Shown here piece by piece: positions 48,319 through 58,233 of a DNA stretch of 64,000 nt. The stretch's first letter is position 1; each line of letters starts with the position of its first letter. The position numbers and the translations under genes were made by a program. Below the pieces are notes generated by a model. It was not told where the DNA came from and searched no databases. It was given only the letters and a program-made list of their open reading frames with translations. The DNA comes from Methanosarcina sp. (GTDB taxonomy: Archaea > Halobacteriota > Methanosarcinia > Methanosarcinales > Methanosarcinaceae), in contig NZ_JAQUVZ010000006.1 of the NCBI RefSeq assembly GCF_028693135.1, forward strand, positions 1 through 64,000. Reading direction: 5' to 3'.

Positions 48319-49632
48319 TTACACCTCCGTTCCGATCCAGTTGCTGATGTCAACAGGCTCTGCCTCAATTGAGCCAAAGAGGGTCTGTGTGATCTGCTTC
48401 AGGACTGCCACCGATGTTGGGTGCATCATCATGAATAGATCGTTTCCTGCAAGGGCAAGGGAGAGACCTGTTACGATTTCCCAGATAGGTCCTCTGTACT
48501 CTCTTGGGCCCCAGTCAGTGTCCTGACCCAATGGAGATCCAACCATCCATGATTCACGGGCACCCCATGCATTGGTGGTCCCTGAAGACATCGGGAAGGT
48601 CAGTTCGTCATCACCCATAAGGGCTGCAAGTCTGATGCGCTCCATGTTGGTGTAAGCGTAGTCGAGACCATACCCGAGGGCGGCAGTTGTTGGGTCCATG
48701 ATGATTCTGTCTCTGGGCACTTTGCACTGCTTCATTAGTTTCCTGTTAAGTTCCTTCTGGGCGTTCATGTCCAGCTGGGTCCAGGAAAGCACGTCGTGGT
48801 CATACTTTAATGCAGCTTCTGCGATTGCTGCATAGTCCAGGTTCAGGCTGGCAGATGCAAGGAGGCAGCGTTCGCCTTCCGCAACTTCTGCGGCTTTTGC
48901 CAGGACTTCGGGATCCTTCTGTGGGTTCCCTGATCCACCAATGGCTATTGGCACATCAACGGCCTGCAGGACTTCCTCAACGGTCTTGGCTGCGTCCTTG
49001 GGGGATGTGTCCTTAATGAGTGGGTCGGTTGAAATCAGGTGGATGGTGATCATGTCGGCGTTGAACTTGTCAACGTTCTTCTTTGCCCATTCTCCAGGGC
49101 TGTCCATGACCTCGTCGTAGTTCTCCTTGACAGCTTTTGCAAGCCCTATTCTCATGTCGAACACGTCTATTGTGACCTGGTTCCTGTTCGGCATTGGAGC
49201 ATCAAAGTAGAATGGAAGGGCTTTTTCGCCACCTACCATTACCCTCTTTCCACGGCTTCCGCCGTCTGCAGAGGTGTTTCCGATTGGAACTTCCTGAATC
49301 TGGGTTGCCCATTCTGCTATGTTTGCAACATCGAACTTTGCAGGAATGAGATCCTTAAGTTTCGGGGCTGCCAGAGCAGGAGCAATTGCGGGAGCAGCTG
49401 CTGAAGCTCCAAAGCCTACGGGGTACCCAAACATGCCTGCAAGTCTTGCAAAGTGCTGTGCAAGTACCGCACTTTCCTGCCCGAGGGCTGCGGCAAGCAT
49501 TGGGTCAAATCCCCCTCCGAGTCCACCGAGGTCAAGCTCAATGTCCCCTTCTATAGTCACACCTTCGAGGGATTCTACATCCATTCCCGCGAACATGTTT
49601 GTTATATCTGATAACTTCATTTTCTTTGCCAT
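48319..49632 (-). CDS. cdhD: CODH/ACS delta subunit CdhD, copy 1
   Basis: Small corrinoid-protein subunit that pairs with CdhE. 437 residues. It begins [37 protein letters not shown] and continues with a TIM barrel ([30 protein letters not shown]). A low-complexity Ala/Pro linker ([19 protein letters not shown]) lies near residue 85. The start has GTGAGG ahead. The reading frame and nucleotide sequence match the second copy (60367-61680) exactly. Confidence 0.97.
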   Translation of the reverse strand: MAKKMKLSDITNMFAGMDVESLEGVTIEGDIELDLGGLGGGFDPMLAAALGQESAVLAQHFARLAGMFGYPVGFGASAAAPAIAPALAAPKLKDLIPAKFDVANIAEWATQIQEVPIGNTSADGGSRGKRVMVGGEKALPFYFDAPMPNRNQVTIDVFDMRIGLAKAVKENYDEVMDSPGEWAKKNVDKFNADMITIHLISTDPLIKDTSPKDAAKTVEEVLQAVDVPIAIGGSGNPQKDPEVLAKAAEVAEGERCLLASASLNLDYAAIAEAALKYDHDVLSWTQLDMNAQKELNRKLMKQCKVPRDRIIMDPTTAALGYGLDYAYTNMERIRLAALMGDDELTFPMSSGTTNAWGARESWMVGSPLGQDTDWGPREYRGPIWEIVTGLSLALAGNDLFMMMHPTSVAVLKQITQTLFGSIEAEPVDISNWIGTEV

Positions 49633-49879
49633 GTAAACCTCACCGTTTCCGTAATTTTTCCATTTTTGTGAGTGACTGTATAATAAGGAATATAATACAG
49701 AACGTGTTTCCAGATCTTTTACCCTGATATAAGAACAGGGACCGGGGCAGGAACGAATCCTGCTCCGTTATTCTGTTTATTTTAAATGCCGTTTCAAGCT
49801 CTCAAACCGGATCTGGGTTCCTGTTCTCTTTTTCCGGTCGGTTTTCTGCATAATCCACAGGTTCAAAAGAAAGCTGGGG
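49633..49879 (-). other. 247-bp spacer between cooC and cdhD
   Basis: A rather long gap for an operon, also found unchanged in the second copy (61681-61927). It contains the cdhD ribosome site and AT-rich sequence that could carry an internal promoter or a processing site. No gene. Confidence 0.5.
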
Positions 49880-50641
49880 TCAGAGCCCCAGTTTTTGTAC
49901 TATTTTTTCGATTTCTACTGCAGCAACCGAATCATCCGGGATTTCAAAGAGAGGTATACCTTTTATGTCCATTTCCTCGATTTTCGGATCGAGAGGGATC
50001 ACACCTATCAGGTTCAGTTTCAGGTCCCCGGCCAGTTTGACAATCTCTTGACGGTTTGCATCTGTAACTTTGTTTGCAATAACGTGAATTCTGCCAACAT
50101 TTGAATCCAGTTCACTCACAAGTTCACGAATCCTTTCGGCAGTCTGGAACCCCCTTCTTGAGGCGTCAGTTACAACAATAAGATCATCAATATCCCGGAG
50201 AATCTTTCTACTGAAATGCTCAAGCCCGGCTTCCGCATCAATGACAACTATCTCATAATTCACGATCAGTTTGTCCATGATGCCGCGTAGGAGGTTGTTT
50301 ACGTAACAGTAACAACCTGTACCTTCGGGCCTGCCCATTACCAGCAGGTCATATCCCGGCATTTCTTCAATGATCTCATAGACTTTACTTTTAAGAATGG
50401 ATTCCTTGTTCATATCGGGGTTGTCAGGCCTTGGTTTTTTGATTTCAGTCTGCAAGGATTCCTTTGCATCCCCTACGGTTTTTACGTTCTCACAGCCAAG
50501 GGTTTCTGGCAGGTTAGTATCTGCGTCTGCATCAACTGCCAGTAAAAATTTCCCTTTTTTGGAAAGGTAGCGGATCATAAGAGCCGCTACCGCTGTTTTG
50601 CCAGTCCCACCTTTTCCCGTTATTGCAATTACTTTTGTCAC
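49880..50641 (-). CDS. cooC: CooC/AcsF-type nickel-insertion ATPase, copy 1
   Basis: P-loop ATPase of the MinD family that helps load nickel into CODH or ACS. About 253 residues. Walker A variant ITGKGGTGKTAVAALMIRYL, the DADADTNLPETLG region, and GTGCYCYVN with the CxC pair typical of CooC/AcsF. The open frame extends to a GTG at 50692, but GTG 50641, directly before TKVIAITGKGGTGKT, has AAAGGGG well placed, so it is used. It differs from copy 2 only in its N-terminal half. Confidence 0.92.
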   Translation of the reverse strand: MTKVIAITGKGGTGKTAVAALMIRYLSKKGKFLLAVDADADTNLPETLGCENVKTVGDAKESLQTEIKKPRPDNPDMNKESILKSKVYEIIEEMPGYDLLVMGRPEGTGCYCYVNNLLRGIMDKLIVNYEIVVIDAEAGLEHFSRKILRDIDDLIVVTDASRRGFQTAERIRELVSELDSNVGRIHVIANKVTDANRQEIVKLAGDLKLNLIGVIPLDPKIEEMDIKGIPLFEIPDDSVAAVEIEKIVQKLGL

Positions 50642-50696
50642 AGAATACCCCTTTGGATTGTTTTTCGGTTTTAGGCTATTGCCTTTCGTCACTCAG

Positions 50697-52106
50697 TTAT
50701 TTCTTTTCTTTCTTCTGGCTGATGACCATTTTGTCAATGGTGATCTTTGCGTTCTTGAAGGTCAGCTTTATTCCGCCGCCTGAACCGCCGGACATCATTG
50801 GCATTGCAGGCATCTGGAATCCGGATGCAGGCATCATCATTGGGGATGCTGCAACAGCTACTTCCTCTTCTTCTTCCTCTTCTTCTTCCTCTTCTTCCGC
50901 AGCTACCCAGGTGGCAACTATGGGGTGTTTCTTTTCCTCGAGGAAGGCTTTCAGAGATGCGATATCAGTTGCATCGTTCTCTGTTGCGATCTTGTCCTTC
51001 AGATCTGCAGGGATGGTTTCATCGATCTTCTCTTTGAGTATGGAGGGGAGCCAGACTACTCTGTTCCAGCCACCGTCAGCCTGGATGAACTTCGGGGAGT
51101 AGAAGTAGTTGACCCCAATTCCAAGGAAACCTACGATCTGCTTTCCGCCACCGGTCTGACCGGCCATTGTCGAGAAACCAATACCGTTAGGGGACATTCC
51201 CTGGTATTCTCTGTTAACCCAGCCAATACCGTCGACTTCAGGGATATAGAACCCGACTACTTCGAAGCAACCGCAGGATGTGTGCGGGGAGTCAAAGAAG
51301 GAGTGGAGTTTGATCTTGTCGAATTCACCGGCGGAGAGTTTCTTGGCAATATCGTTGACACCGGTGTATTCACCTGTAACAGCATCGAGAAGTTCACCTT
51401 TGGCAATTTCAAACTGTGGGCCTTCAGGGTCGACTTTTGCTGCTGCACGGCCGTCGAACCAGTTGATTGCACCACAAAGGGAAACTCTGTCAGGGGAAAC
51501 TACACAGACATTGGTCGGAGCAAAGGACTGGCAGAGAGTGCATCCGTAGAAGACATCAACATCTTCATCGTGCAGGTCCTTTGTCCTGGCGTCTCTTGCT
51601 TTGAAAATCTCCTTTGCTTCTGTCATCTGCTTTTCAACTTCAGCCTGTTCGGTGTAGAAGGTGACCTGCATCTTCTCGATAAAGGGCAGTTCTGTCTTGA
51701 AGAGCATCATGACAGCTCTTCCGAAGGGCTCGAAGGAGTCCATCTTCCCAGCTGTGTCCTTGGAAACTCTCATCCAGACATCGTACCTCTGGTTCAGGTG
51801 CATAATGCCCTGGCAGTAGTTGATGAAGTCGTGGACACGCCTTTCGACCACAGATTCAAGGTCAGCCTCGACAAGTTCTCCACCGATGTTGAAGATCATT
51901 GCCCAGGGGTAGGTCTTGCCCTCTTCCATGTCCTTGAGATCTGGACCGACAATTGTGACCTGGTCGTCTACAATTGCATCCATATCTGCTGCTCTGACGA
52001 GTTCGAGACCAAGGGATTTTGGGCCACCAAGTTCAACGAACATTCCTTCCTTTCTTACTCTTTCTCCTTCAAACATCGGGGAAATCTCGAATGGGTAATC
52101 TGCCAT
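50697..52106 (-). CDS. cdhC: Acetyl-CoA synthase beta subunit CdhC, copy 1
   Basis: Holds the Ni-Fe-S A-cluster where methyl, CO and CoA combine. 469 residues. A-cluster cysteine segments DVFYGCTLCQSFAPTNVC and SLCGAINW, and PHTSCGCFEVVGFYIPE. Near residue 395 a run of 13 glutamates (with one alanine-containing lead AAEEEE) and an Ala/Met/Pro-rich linker connect to a small basic tail (GGIKLTFKNAKITIDKMVISQKKEKK). Archaeal CdhC lacks the N-terminal CODH-binding domain of bacterial AcsB. It is followed by cooC; its C-terminal third differs slightly from copy 2. Confidence 0.96.
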   Translation of the reverse strand: MADYPFEISPMFEGERVRKEGMFVELGGPKSLGLELVRAADMDAIVDDQVTIVGPDLKDMEEGKTYPWAMIFNIGGELVEADLESVVERRVHDFINYCQGIMHLNQRYDVWMRVSKDTAGKMDSFEPFGRAVMMLFKTELPFIEKMQVTFYTEQAEVEKQMTEAKEIFKARDARTKDLHDEDVDVFYGCTLCQSFAPTNVCVVSPDRVSLCGAINWFDGRAAAKVDPEGPQFEIAKGELLDAVTGEYTGVNDIAKKLSAGEFDKIKLHSFFDSPHTSCGCFEVVGFYIPEVDGIGWVNREYQGMSPNGIGFSTMAGQTGGGKQIVGFLGIGVNYFYSPKFIQADGGWNRVVWLPSILKEKIDETIPADLKDKIATENDATDIASLKAFLEEKKHPIVATWVAAEEEEEEEEEEEEVAVAASPMMMPASGFQMPAMPMMSGGSGGGIKLTFKNAKITIDKMVISQKKEKK

Positions 52107-52130
52107 TGTGTTTTCGCCTCCTAAATCAAA

Positions 52131-52643
52131 TTATAGTAAGTCAATCAATTCATCCAGGGCAACAAAGTGTTCTTCCCTGCTTATGGTCCCGAAGGACATT
52201 GTTGCGTTCTGGACGTAGTCTTTACCAATTGAAATTGATTTTACTTTGGAAAAGTTCCTGGTTCCGGACAGTACCTGGTTAATATAGTACTTCTTGAATT
52301 CCAGGACTATTATGGTGTCGTAGTTACCTTTTCCGTCAAGTCCGGGCCATGCGGGGTCGGTTAAGTAGAATCCGAGCTGGTGCACATTGATGTACTTGGC
52401 ATCTACGTCCTTGTCTAAGAATCCATTGAGGGAGCTTCCGGTAGCTGCAATTGGAATGTTTGCCTTTTTGGCAATCTTAACTGCACGGTCCAGAATTTCT
52501 GGTCTAAGAACTCCGGTTCCGACCACAAGAAGTGGTCTCTTTGCCTTGGAGATCATCTTGGCTGCCATGTCAGGGTTGATTGCCTTTGAGGTGGTTACCC
52601 CGTAGCTGGTAAAGAGCTTTGTGTTCTTTGTAGTGTCAACCAT
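52131..52643 (-). CDS. cdhB: CODH epsilon subunit CdhB
   Basis: Non-catalytic partner of CdhA in the alpha2-epsilon2 CODH. 170 residues. The Rossmann-like fold of the ADP-ribose/FAD type is seen in [39 protein letters not shown], followed by the tail [34 protein letters not shown] ribosome site within the cdhA end (GGAGG) and a two-base gap to cdhA indicate coupling. The equivalent gene of the second operon lies beyond the window. Confidence 0.95.
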   Translation of the reverse strand: MVDTTKNTKLFTSYGVTTSKAINPDMAAKMISKAKRPLLVVGTGVLRPEILDRAVKIAKKANIPIAATGSSLNGFLDKDVDAKYINVHQLGFYLTDPAWPGLDGKGNYDTIIVLEFKKYYINQVLSGTRNFSKVKSISIGKDYVQNATMSFGTISREEHFVALDELIDLL

Positions 52644-52645
52644 TT

Positions 52646-55066
52646 TCAGGCCTCCTTGCAGAGTCTCTTGAGGTTGGTGGGCTGTGCCGAGACGTCGAAC
52701 TTAATCTTCGGACCGGAGATGATCTTTTTCCTCTTCCAATCGATTTCCCAGCCTTTCTCTTCTTCGAGTTTCTTCATGAGGTCCGCACGCTTGGCGAGTG
52801 GCAGGTCGGCTTCGGTCCTGATGAACTTCCACCAGTCATCGGGCATTCCGCCGATATACTTTGCGTGGAGTTCCATCCAGTGGGTCAGCTTAATAGACCT
52901 ACCCATACTGTTGTCGGATGGGCGGATGCAGGCTTTTGCCATCATTGGGATTGCTTCCTGCCAGGTCTCTGCGGTGATCAGGAGGAATTCCGGTGCTGGA
53001 GGGATTGCCATCTCTTCGCCGTTTCTGGCGTCGTAGACCTTCCACTTCTCATCATCATAGTTCTTTGCGATCAGGGCTCTCCTGTACTTAGAACTGTGGG
53101 GACCAAGCACTGCCGGGATACCATAGATGTTACATCCGGTTCCTATTGAAGCTGCTTTCTGAGAGAACGCACCCCATGCAAGACCACAGGCACCAACACG
53201 GTTCAGGACATAGTCTGCGATTTCCGCGAGGTTGCCTCCCATGGTTCTGCCACCAAAGATAGCGGCGACTTTCTGGGCGGCTCCGGTAATGTGAGCATTC
53301 GAGACGCAGGACCCAATGTTAACCAGTCCACCAGACTGGAATCCACCGGGGAACCTCTCATAGAGAGTCTGGCCGTTCTCGTCCTTGTACATACCCATGT
53401 CCATGGACCCACATCCGGTACCGACAACGATATAGTTCCTCTTAAGGAATTCTTCTGCGATGTAGTACACGGATTTGGCTCCATCACCGTAGTTAGGACA
53501 TCCGATGATTGCGATGATACCGGGGGTGGTACCCATGACCAGGTTCAGACCTTCTGAACGGATTTCCGCATCAGATACCTGACCTCTGCCGGCTCTCATC
53601 CAGCCTTTCTCTTCTGCGATAACCTTCTGAGAGGCTTTTTCGATGACGCTAAGGATTGGGATTTCCTTCTTACAGACCTGTTCACAGCGGCGGCATCCGA
53701 TACACTGGTCGTGGAGATCTACAAGGTAGCTGTAGTCGCCTTCCTTGGCATGCTTCATAGCTTCCGGAATCTCCAGTTCTTCAGGGCAGACCAGGTAGCA
53801 GGAGCCACAGTCAGCACACTTGTCGACCCATTCCTTCATCTGCTCATCAGATGCGATTGTCCTGAATCCTGCTGCTTGGCGAATCGGGTGCATTACCTGG
53901 GTGAGCCTTACGGCGATTTCTCCAAGCTTATCGTAGTCAAGGATCACAGCACCCGGAATCGCTCCGGACTTGAGTTCCTCAATTGTCGCATCGACGTCCT
54001 GATCGTCCCTGCTGGGCAGGCCATACATGATCTTGGCGTTGGACGCAATAACGGGAATCCCAAGCTTCTGGGCTTCGGGTACGATGTCTCCACGGACACA
54101 CTGTTCATCAACAACAATGACGTCAGGCAGTCCTGTACGGATGATCTTGAGTTCCTGGGACATGGAACCGATGACCTTGGTGTAGGGAGCTCTCCTGTCG
54201 GCTTCCTTGTATCTGGTCAGGTCGATTGCGGTACAGCAGAGCCCACCGAGTTCCATCTTGTCGGTCAGGTCGTGCTCTTCCATGTAGTCCATCATGTAGG
54301 TGACACCGCCCACGTTGTGTCCGATAACACAGAGGAACGGTTTTTCCTTGTCAATGGTTCCGACACCCATCTCAATGAGTGGGGCTTCGGGATCGGCTTT
54401 CGGGAAGTCGAGGGCTGCGATCTGGACTATATCGGATATTTCCATTCCAACGTGGTCCAGGCTGCCGCTGAAGAGAGCCTTTGAGTCGTAGTCGATCTCT
54501 GCGGATTCCTGCCCGGCATGGACGGTTGCAAGGAGCTGGGTAAGCTGTTCCTCTGTGAACTCCATTGCAGGTTTGATTTCTCCGAGGGTCATTGGTCTCT
54601 GCCCGGTGGTAATCGTGATGTTAGGGGTCAGGACGTCGGATTGCCCAAGCTTGAGGGGTAAGTCTTCTCCGAAGACCTCAATCAGGTGGTCAAGCAGGTG
54701 GCGGCCATGGGCTGCGTGGCAGGCAGTACCGGTGATCACACGGAGGAAGAATTCCCTGCCGTTGTGGCCTAGCATGTCAATACCACAGGCGCCTCTCTTG
54801 TTGTTGGAGAGGTCACATGGGCCGTATGTGCAGTAGCAGCACTGGTCACACATAGGGGTGATTACAGGCTCATAACGGGCGAGTAATTTCAGGTTCCAGT
54901 CATCCCTGTAGGTTGCAAGACCAGGCCATGTGGATGGGCCCAAGGGGCCGAGATCTTTTGCTTTCTCGTCCGCGGCCTCCTTTGCTGCCCCTACAATATT
55001 ATTTATAGTGATCTGAACGGACTCCAGATCTTCTATAGAAAAACTCCCGGTAGTTAGGTTGCTCAT
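52646..55066 (-). CDS. cdhA: CODH alpha subunit CdhA
   Basis: Catalytic carbon monoxide dehydrogenase subunit with the Ni-Fe-S C-cluster and extra Fe-S clusters. 806 residues. The N-terminal cluster motif [28 protein letters not shown], the ferredoxin insert [20 protein letters not shown]...[12 protein letters not shown] (near residue 415), C-cluster region [10 protein letters not shown] and [15 protein letters not shown], and [24 protein letters not shown] are all intact. It is the first gene of the operon, behind GGAGGTAAAGC and a leader with a duplicated ATGCTTAAAGTCACTTT. The partner chain and C-terminus look complete. Confidence 0.97.
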   Translation of the reverse strand: MSNLTTGSFSIEDLESVQITINNIVGAAKEAADEKAKDLGPLGPSTWPGLATYRDDWNLKLLARYEPVITPMCDQCCYCTYGPCDLSNNKRGACGIDMLGHNGREFFLRVITGTACHAAHGRHLLDHLIEVFGEDLPLKLGQSDVLTPNITITTGQRPMTLGEIKPAMEFTEEQLTQLLATVHAGQESAEIDYDSKALFSGSLDHVGMEISDIVQIAALDFPKADPEAPLIEMGVGTIDKEKPFLCVIGHNVGGVTYMMDYMEEHDLTDKMELGGLCCTAIDLTRYKEADRRAPYTKVIGSMSQELKIIRTGLPDVIVVDEQCVRGDIVPEAQKLGIPVIASNAKIMYGLPSRDDQDVDATIEELKSGAIPGAVILDYDKLGEIAVRLTQVMHPIRQAAGFRTIASDEQMKEWVDKCADCGSCYLVCPEELEIPEAMKHAKEGDYSYLVDLHDQCIGCRRCEQVCKKEIPILSVIEKASQKVIAEEKGWMRAGRGQVSDAEIRSEGLNLVMGTTPGIIAIIGCPNYGDGAKSVYYIAEEFLKRNYIVVGTGCGSMDMGMYKDENGQTLYERFPGGFQSGGLVNIGSCVSNAHITGAAQKVAAIFGGRTMGGNLAEIADYVLNRVGACGLAWGAFSQKAASIGTGCNIYGIPAVLGPHSSKYRRALIAKNYDDEKWKVYDARNGEEMAIPPAPEFLLITAETWQEAIPMMAKACIRPSDNSMGRSIKLTHWMELHAKYIGGMPDDWWKFIRTEADLPLAKRADLMKKLEEEKGWEIDWKRKKIISGPKIKFDVSAQPTNLKRLCKEA

Positions 55067-55085
55067 TTTAGCTTTACCTCCTAAA

Positions 55086-55122
55086 TATGCTTAAAGTCAC
55101 TTTATATGCTTAAAGTCACTTT
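55086..55122 (-). repeat. Direct repeat next to the cdhA ribosome site
   Basis: Two adjacent copies of ATGCTTAAAGTCACTTT lie about 20 to 55 bases upstream of the cdhA start, in what should be the mRNA leader. Confidence 0.85.
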
Positions 55123-55194
55123 GCCAGACGATTGTATTTACGATATTTGGCATACCGACAACGATTATGCAATTTATATTGACGTCTGATTAAA

Positions 55195-57045
55195 AGTTCC
55201 ACTATTTAAAGACATTTTTAGTAGATCGTTTTTAACTTTTTATAGGAATTACTCACTTACAATACAAAATCAAGTACAGTAAATTAAACAGTTAAAACTT
55301 TAATTTTAGAGGGTCGGGGGTTTACTGTTCTTGTTTTAGACCTCAAATGTGTAAGTCCTATAAATGTTGCGATCTCAGAATAATAAAAGAGATCTGAGAG
55401 ACTATCCGAAAAGTTCTATGCATGTTGTAAAATTACAATTAGTGTCAAGTATCCGGAATCCGTTCGTTTGTACATGATGCCGATTGTATAAGTTACAGTA
55501 AGTCACAGCACTTTTCGAATAAATCCTTAAATTACACATAAGCGACGTGTTATAAATAACTTTCATTTTTGTTCGGTTTAGATACAAAATAAGAAAAGCT
55601 TGGTATAAATCTTATCTAAACTCTTATGAGTCGTTGACTCATGACGTCCCACTGTTTCAAGACATTTTTAGTAGATAATTTTTGACTTTTTATATAAGTT
55701 ACTCACTTACACTACAAAATCAAGTACAGTAAATTAAGCAGTTAAAACTTTTTTTAGAAGATTGGGGGTCCAATGCTCTTGTTTTATGCCTCAAGTGGGT
55801 AAGTCCTATATCAGTAAATGTTGTGATCTCTGAATACTAAAAGAGATCTAAGAGATTATCCAAAAAGTTCCATGCATGTTGTAAAATTACAATTAGTGTC
55901 CATTATCCGGAATCCGTTCGTTTGTGCATGATGCCGGTAGTAAAAGTTACAGTAGGTCACAGCCCTTTTCGAACACGCTCTTAAATTACTCATAAGCGAC
56001 ATGTTATAAATAATTTTCATTTTTGTTCGGTTTAGATACATAATAAGAAAAGCGTAGTATAAATCCTATCTAAACTCTATGAGTCGTTGACTCACGATGT
56101 TCCAACTGTTTAAATATAGTTTTTACAGGTCGTTTTTAACATTATATAAGAGGTTACACACTTACTATACAAAATTAAGTGCAGTAAATTAAACAGTTAT
56201 AACTTGAATTTGACTTAACTTGAATTTAACTTGTATTTTCGAGAGTTGGACGTTCACTACTTTTTTGTTTAAACTTCAAGTGGGTAAGTCCTGTATCAGT
56301 AAATGTTGTGATCTCAGAATACTAAAAGAGATAAGAGACTATCCGAAAAGTTCCGTGCATGTTGTAAAATTACAATTAGTGTCCATTATCCGGAATCCGT
56401 TCATTTGTGCATGATACCGGTAGTAAAAATACGTAGGTCACAGTACTTTTCGAATATCTCTTTAAATTACACATATGAGATATGTTATAAATACCTTTCT
56501 TTTCGGTTTGGTTTGGATACAAAATAAGAAAAGAGTAGTATAAATCCTATCTAAACTCTATGAGTCGTTGACTCATGATGTTCCAACTGTTTAAATATAG
56601 TTTTCACAGGTCGTTTTTAACTTTATATAGAGGTTACACACTTACTATACAAAATCAAGTACAGTGAATTAAACGGTTCTATCTTGAATTTAACTTGTAT
56701 TTTCGAGAGTTGAACGTTCACTACTTTTGTTTAAACCTCAAGTGGGTAAGTCCTTTACCAGTAAATGTTGTGATCTCAGAATACTAAAAGAGATATAAGA
56801 GACTATTCAAAAAGTTCCGTGCATGTTGTAAAATTACAATTAGTGTCCATTATCCGGAATCCGTTCATTTGTGCATGATACCGGTAGTAAAAATACGTAG
56901 GTCACAGTACTTTTCGAATATCTCTTTAAATTACACATATGAGATATGTTATAAATACCTTTCTTTTCGGTTTGGTTTGGATACAAAATAAGAAAAGAGT
57001 AGTATGAATCCTATCTAAACTCTATGAGTCGTTGACTCATGATGA
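55195..57045 (-). repeat. Four tandem ~465-bp promoter/leader-like units upstream of cdhA
   Basis: Four diverged copies follow each other. Using the anchor ACTATCCGAAAAGTT, they align at 55401, 55855, 56338 and 56802 (spacings 454, 483, 464). On the transcribed strand each unit has, in order, an ATGAGTC-AAC-GACTCAT-type hairpin (55626, 56079, 56560, 57024), TATA-like stretches (GATTTATAC and ATTTATAAC), an inverted-repeat element of about 135 bp ending TATCCGAAAAGT, and CACTTGAGG and TGTACTTGATTTTGTA-type blocks. Together they probably form the regulatory region of cdhA. Small frames inside (55402-55587, 55856-56041) are alike in two copies but broken in the others, so they are not called as genes. 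Confidence 0.85.
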
Positions 57046-57589
57046 AGCATGAAAAACAGCATCTTATACTCAGTTTTTCATAGGAAAAGAACATGAAATT
57101 CTTCGAATAACAGGCACAAAAAAACGAAAGTACCAGTGATTAGCAGAATTTTTATGTTAAATCAGGTTTAAAAGGCAGAAAATGGTCACAGGACTACCTG
57201 ATATATGGTGCAAAATTATGAAGTAAACGTTATAGTTATAATCGTAGTTTATACCATTAGGGGTTTATTGCGATTGGTTTTGTATTTAAAACCTCTATTT
57301 GACAGATCCTGTTAATTAATTCAGTAATTTCTTACACAAAACAAGTTGTTTCGACACATTACATTTTGGTAAAATAAAAAATGTCAAAACTCATAAGCTG
57401 CTAGACAAAACTTTGAATTGCAGATAAATACAGAACCATGAAGCCCATTTAGACATTGTATAATGTATACTTCTGTCAAATTTGGGTAAAATACAGAATC
57501 TAAAAATGGATTCAAAGCTTATTAATTAAATCAATAGTTAAATTGTTTTAGCACTGGTTATTTATACTACCTCTAGTTTGTGTAATTTG
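57046..57589. other. Spacer between the repeat block and the DUF134 gene
   Basis: AT-rich, no gene seen. It separates the upstream regions of cdhA (minus) and the DUF134 gene (plus). Confidence 0.5.
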
Positions 57590-58096
57590 ATGGTCAATAG
57601 AGTTAAACGCAGGGTCTCTTGCTTTCCGAAGGCCACCTATTACAAGCCCAGAGAAATCCCTCTTTGCTGTTTGGAAATTGCCAACCTATCCATAGAAGAG
57701 CTTGAAGCTATTCGTCTTTGCGACCTTCTCCAGATAGAGCAGAACGAAGCTGCTGAAAGAATGGGAATATCCAGGAAAACTTTCTGGAACGACCTCCAAA
57801 AGGCCCGGCAGAAGGTAGCTGATGCTCTTGTAAACGGAAAAGCTATCGAGATCTCTGGAGGAGAATACGTTAATACTGGTGAATGCAAGGTCGATTATCT
57901 CTGCAAAGAATGCGATCATGTGTGGGAACCAAAGTACGACCAGAATCGTCCCACAAGCTGTCCTAATTGTAATTCCAATTTAATTTTCCGACGCGGTGGC
58001 GATGGAAGAGGAAAGAGGTTTATTGATAATGATTATTGTTGCCCTAAAGAAAAGGGAAGCAGCAGGAATACTAGTGAAGGAAGCAAAAAAAAGTGA
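57590..58096 (+). CDS. DUF134/UPF0251 helix-turn-helix and zinc-ribbon protein
   Basis: 168 residues. The N-terminal sigma-70-region-4-like helix-turn-helix of the DUF134 family (YYKPREIPLCCLEIANLSIEELEAIRLCDLLQIEQNEAAERMGISRKTFWNDLQKARQKVADALVNGKAIEI) is followed by a zinc ribbon (CKECDHVWEPKYDQNRPTSCPNCNSNLIFRR) and a Lys/Ser tail. It is predicted to bind DNA. An upstream TTG at 57578 could also start it. It is coupled by overlap (GTGA) to a small NifX-like frame, matching the common genomic pairing of DUF134 with dinitrogenase-cofactor-like proteins. Confidence 0.88.
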   Translation: MVNRVKRRVSCFPKATYYKPREIPLCCLEIANLSIEELEAIRLCDLLQIEQNEAAERMGISRKTFWNDLQKARQKVADALVNGKAIEISGGEYVNTGECKVDYLCKECDHVWEPKYDQNRPTSCPNCNSNLIFRRGGDGRGKRFIDNDYCCPKEKGSSRNTSEGSKKK

Positions 58097-58233
58097 CAAT
58101 AATAGCTATACCATGCGAAGGCATGTTTAGTTCTTATGACACTCAGTGGCAAAAAACTAACACAGGCAAGGATTTTGACATTGTAACATTCGGAACCCTG
58201 TTTGGACCAAATACACACATGATAAAATCATAA
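58093..58233 (+). CDS. Short NifX/NafY-like protein, probably truncated
   Basis: 46 codons beginning at GTG, overlapping the preceding stop by four bases. It reads VTIIAIPCEGMFSSYDTQWQ and ends THMIKS. The start resembles the N-terminus of the dinitrogenase iron-molybdenum-cofactor-binding family (IAIP...S.YD), whose members are about 100-120 residues, so this one is either decayed or a reduced version. Family assignment is tentative and rests largely on the DUF134 neighbour. Confidence 0.5.
   Translation: MTIIAIPCEGMFSSYDTQWQKTNTGKDFDIVTFGTLFGPNTHMIKS

Noticed and set aside
50925-52124. 399-codon plus-strand frame opposite cdhC
   Set aside because: Shadow of the high-GC third-position pattern of cdhC; no domain, and the real gene is beyond doubt.
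55402-56041. Two similar 61-codon frames (MYLNRTKMK...) upstream of cdhA as possible leader peptides
   Set aside because: They lie across the MITE-like insert and are broken in the other two units; similarity follows from the DNA repeat.
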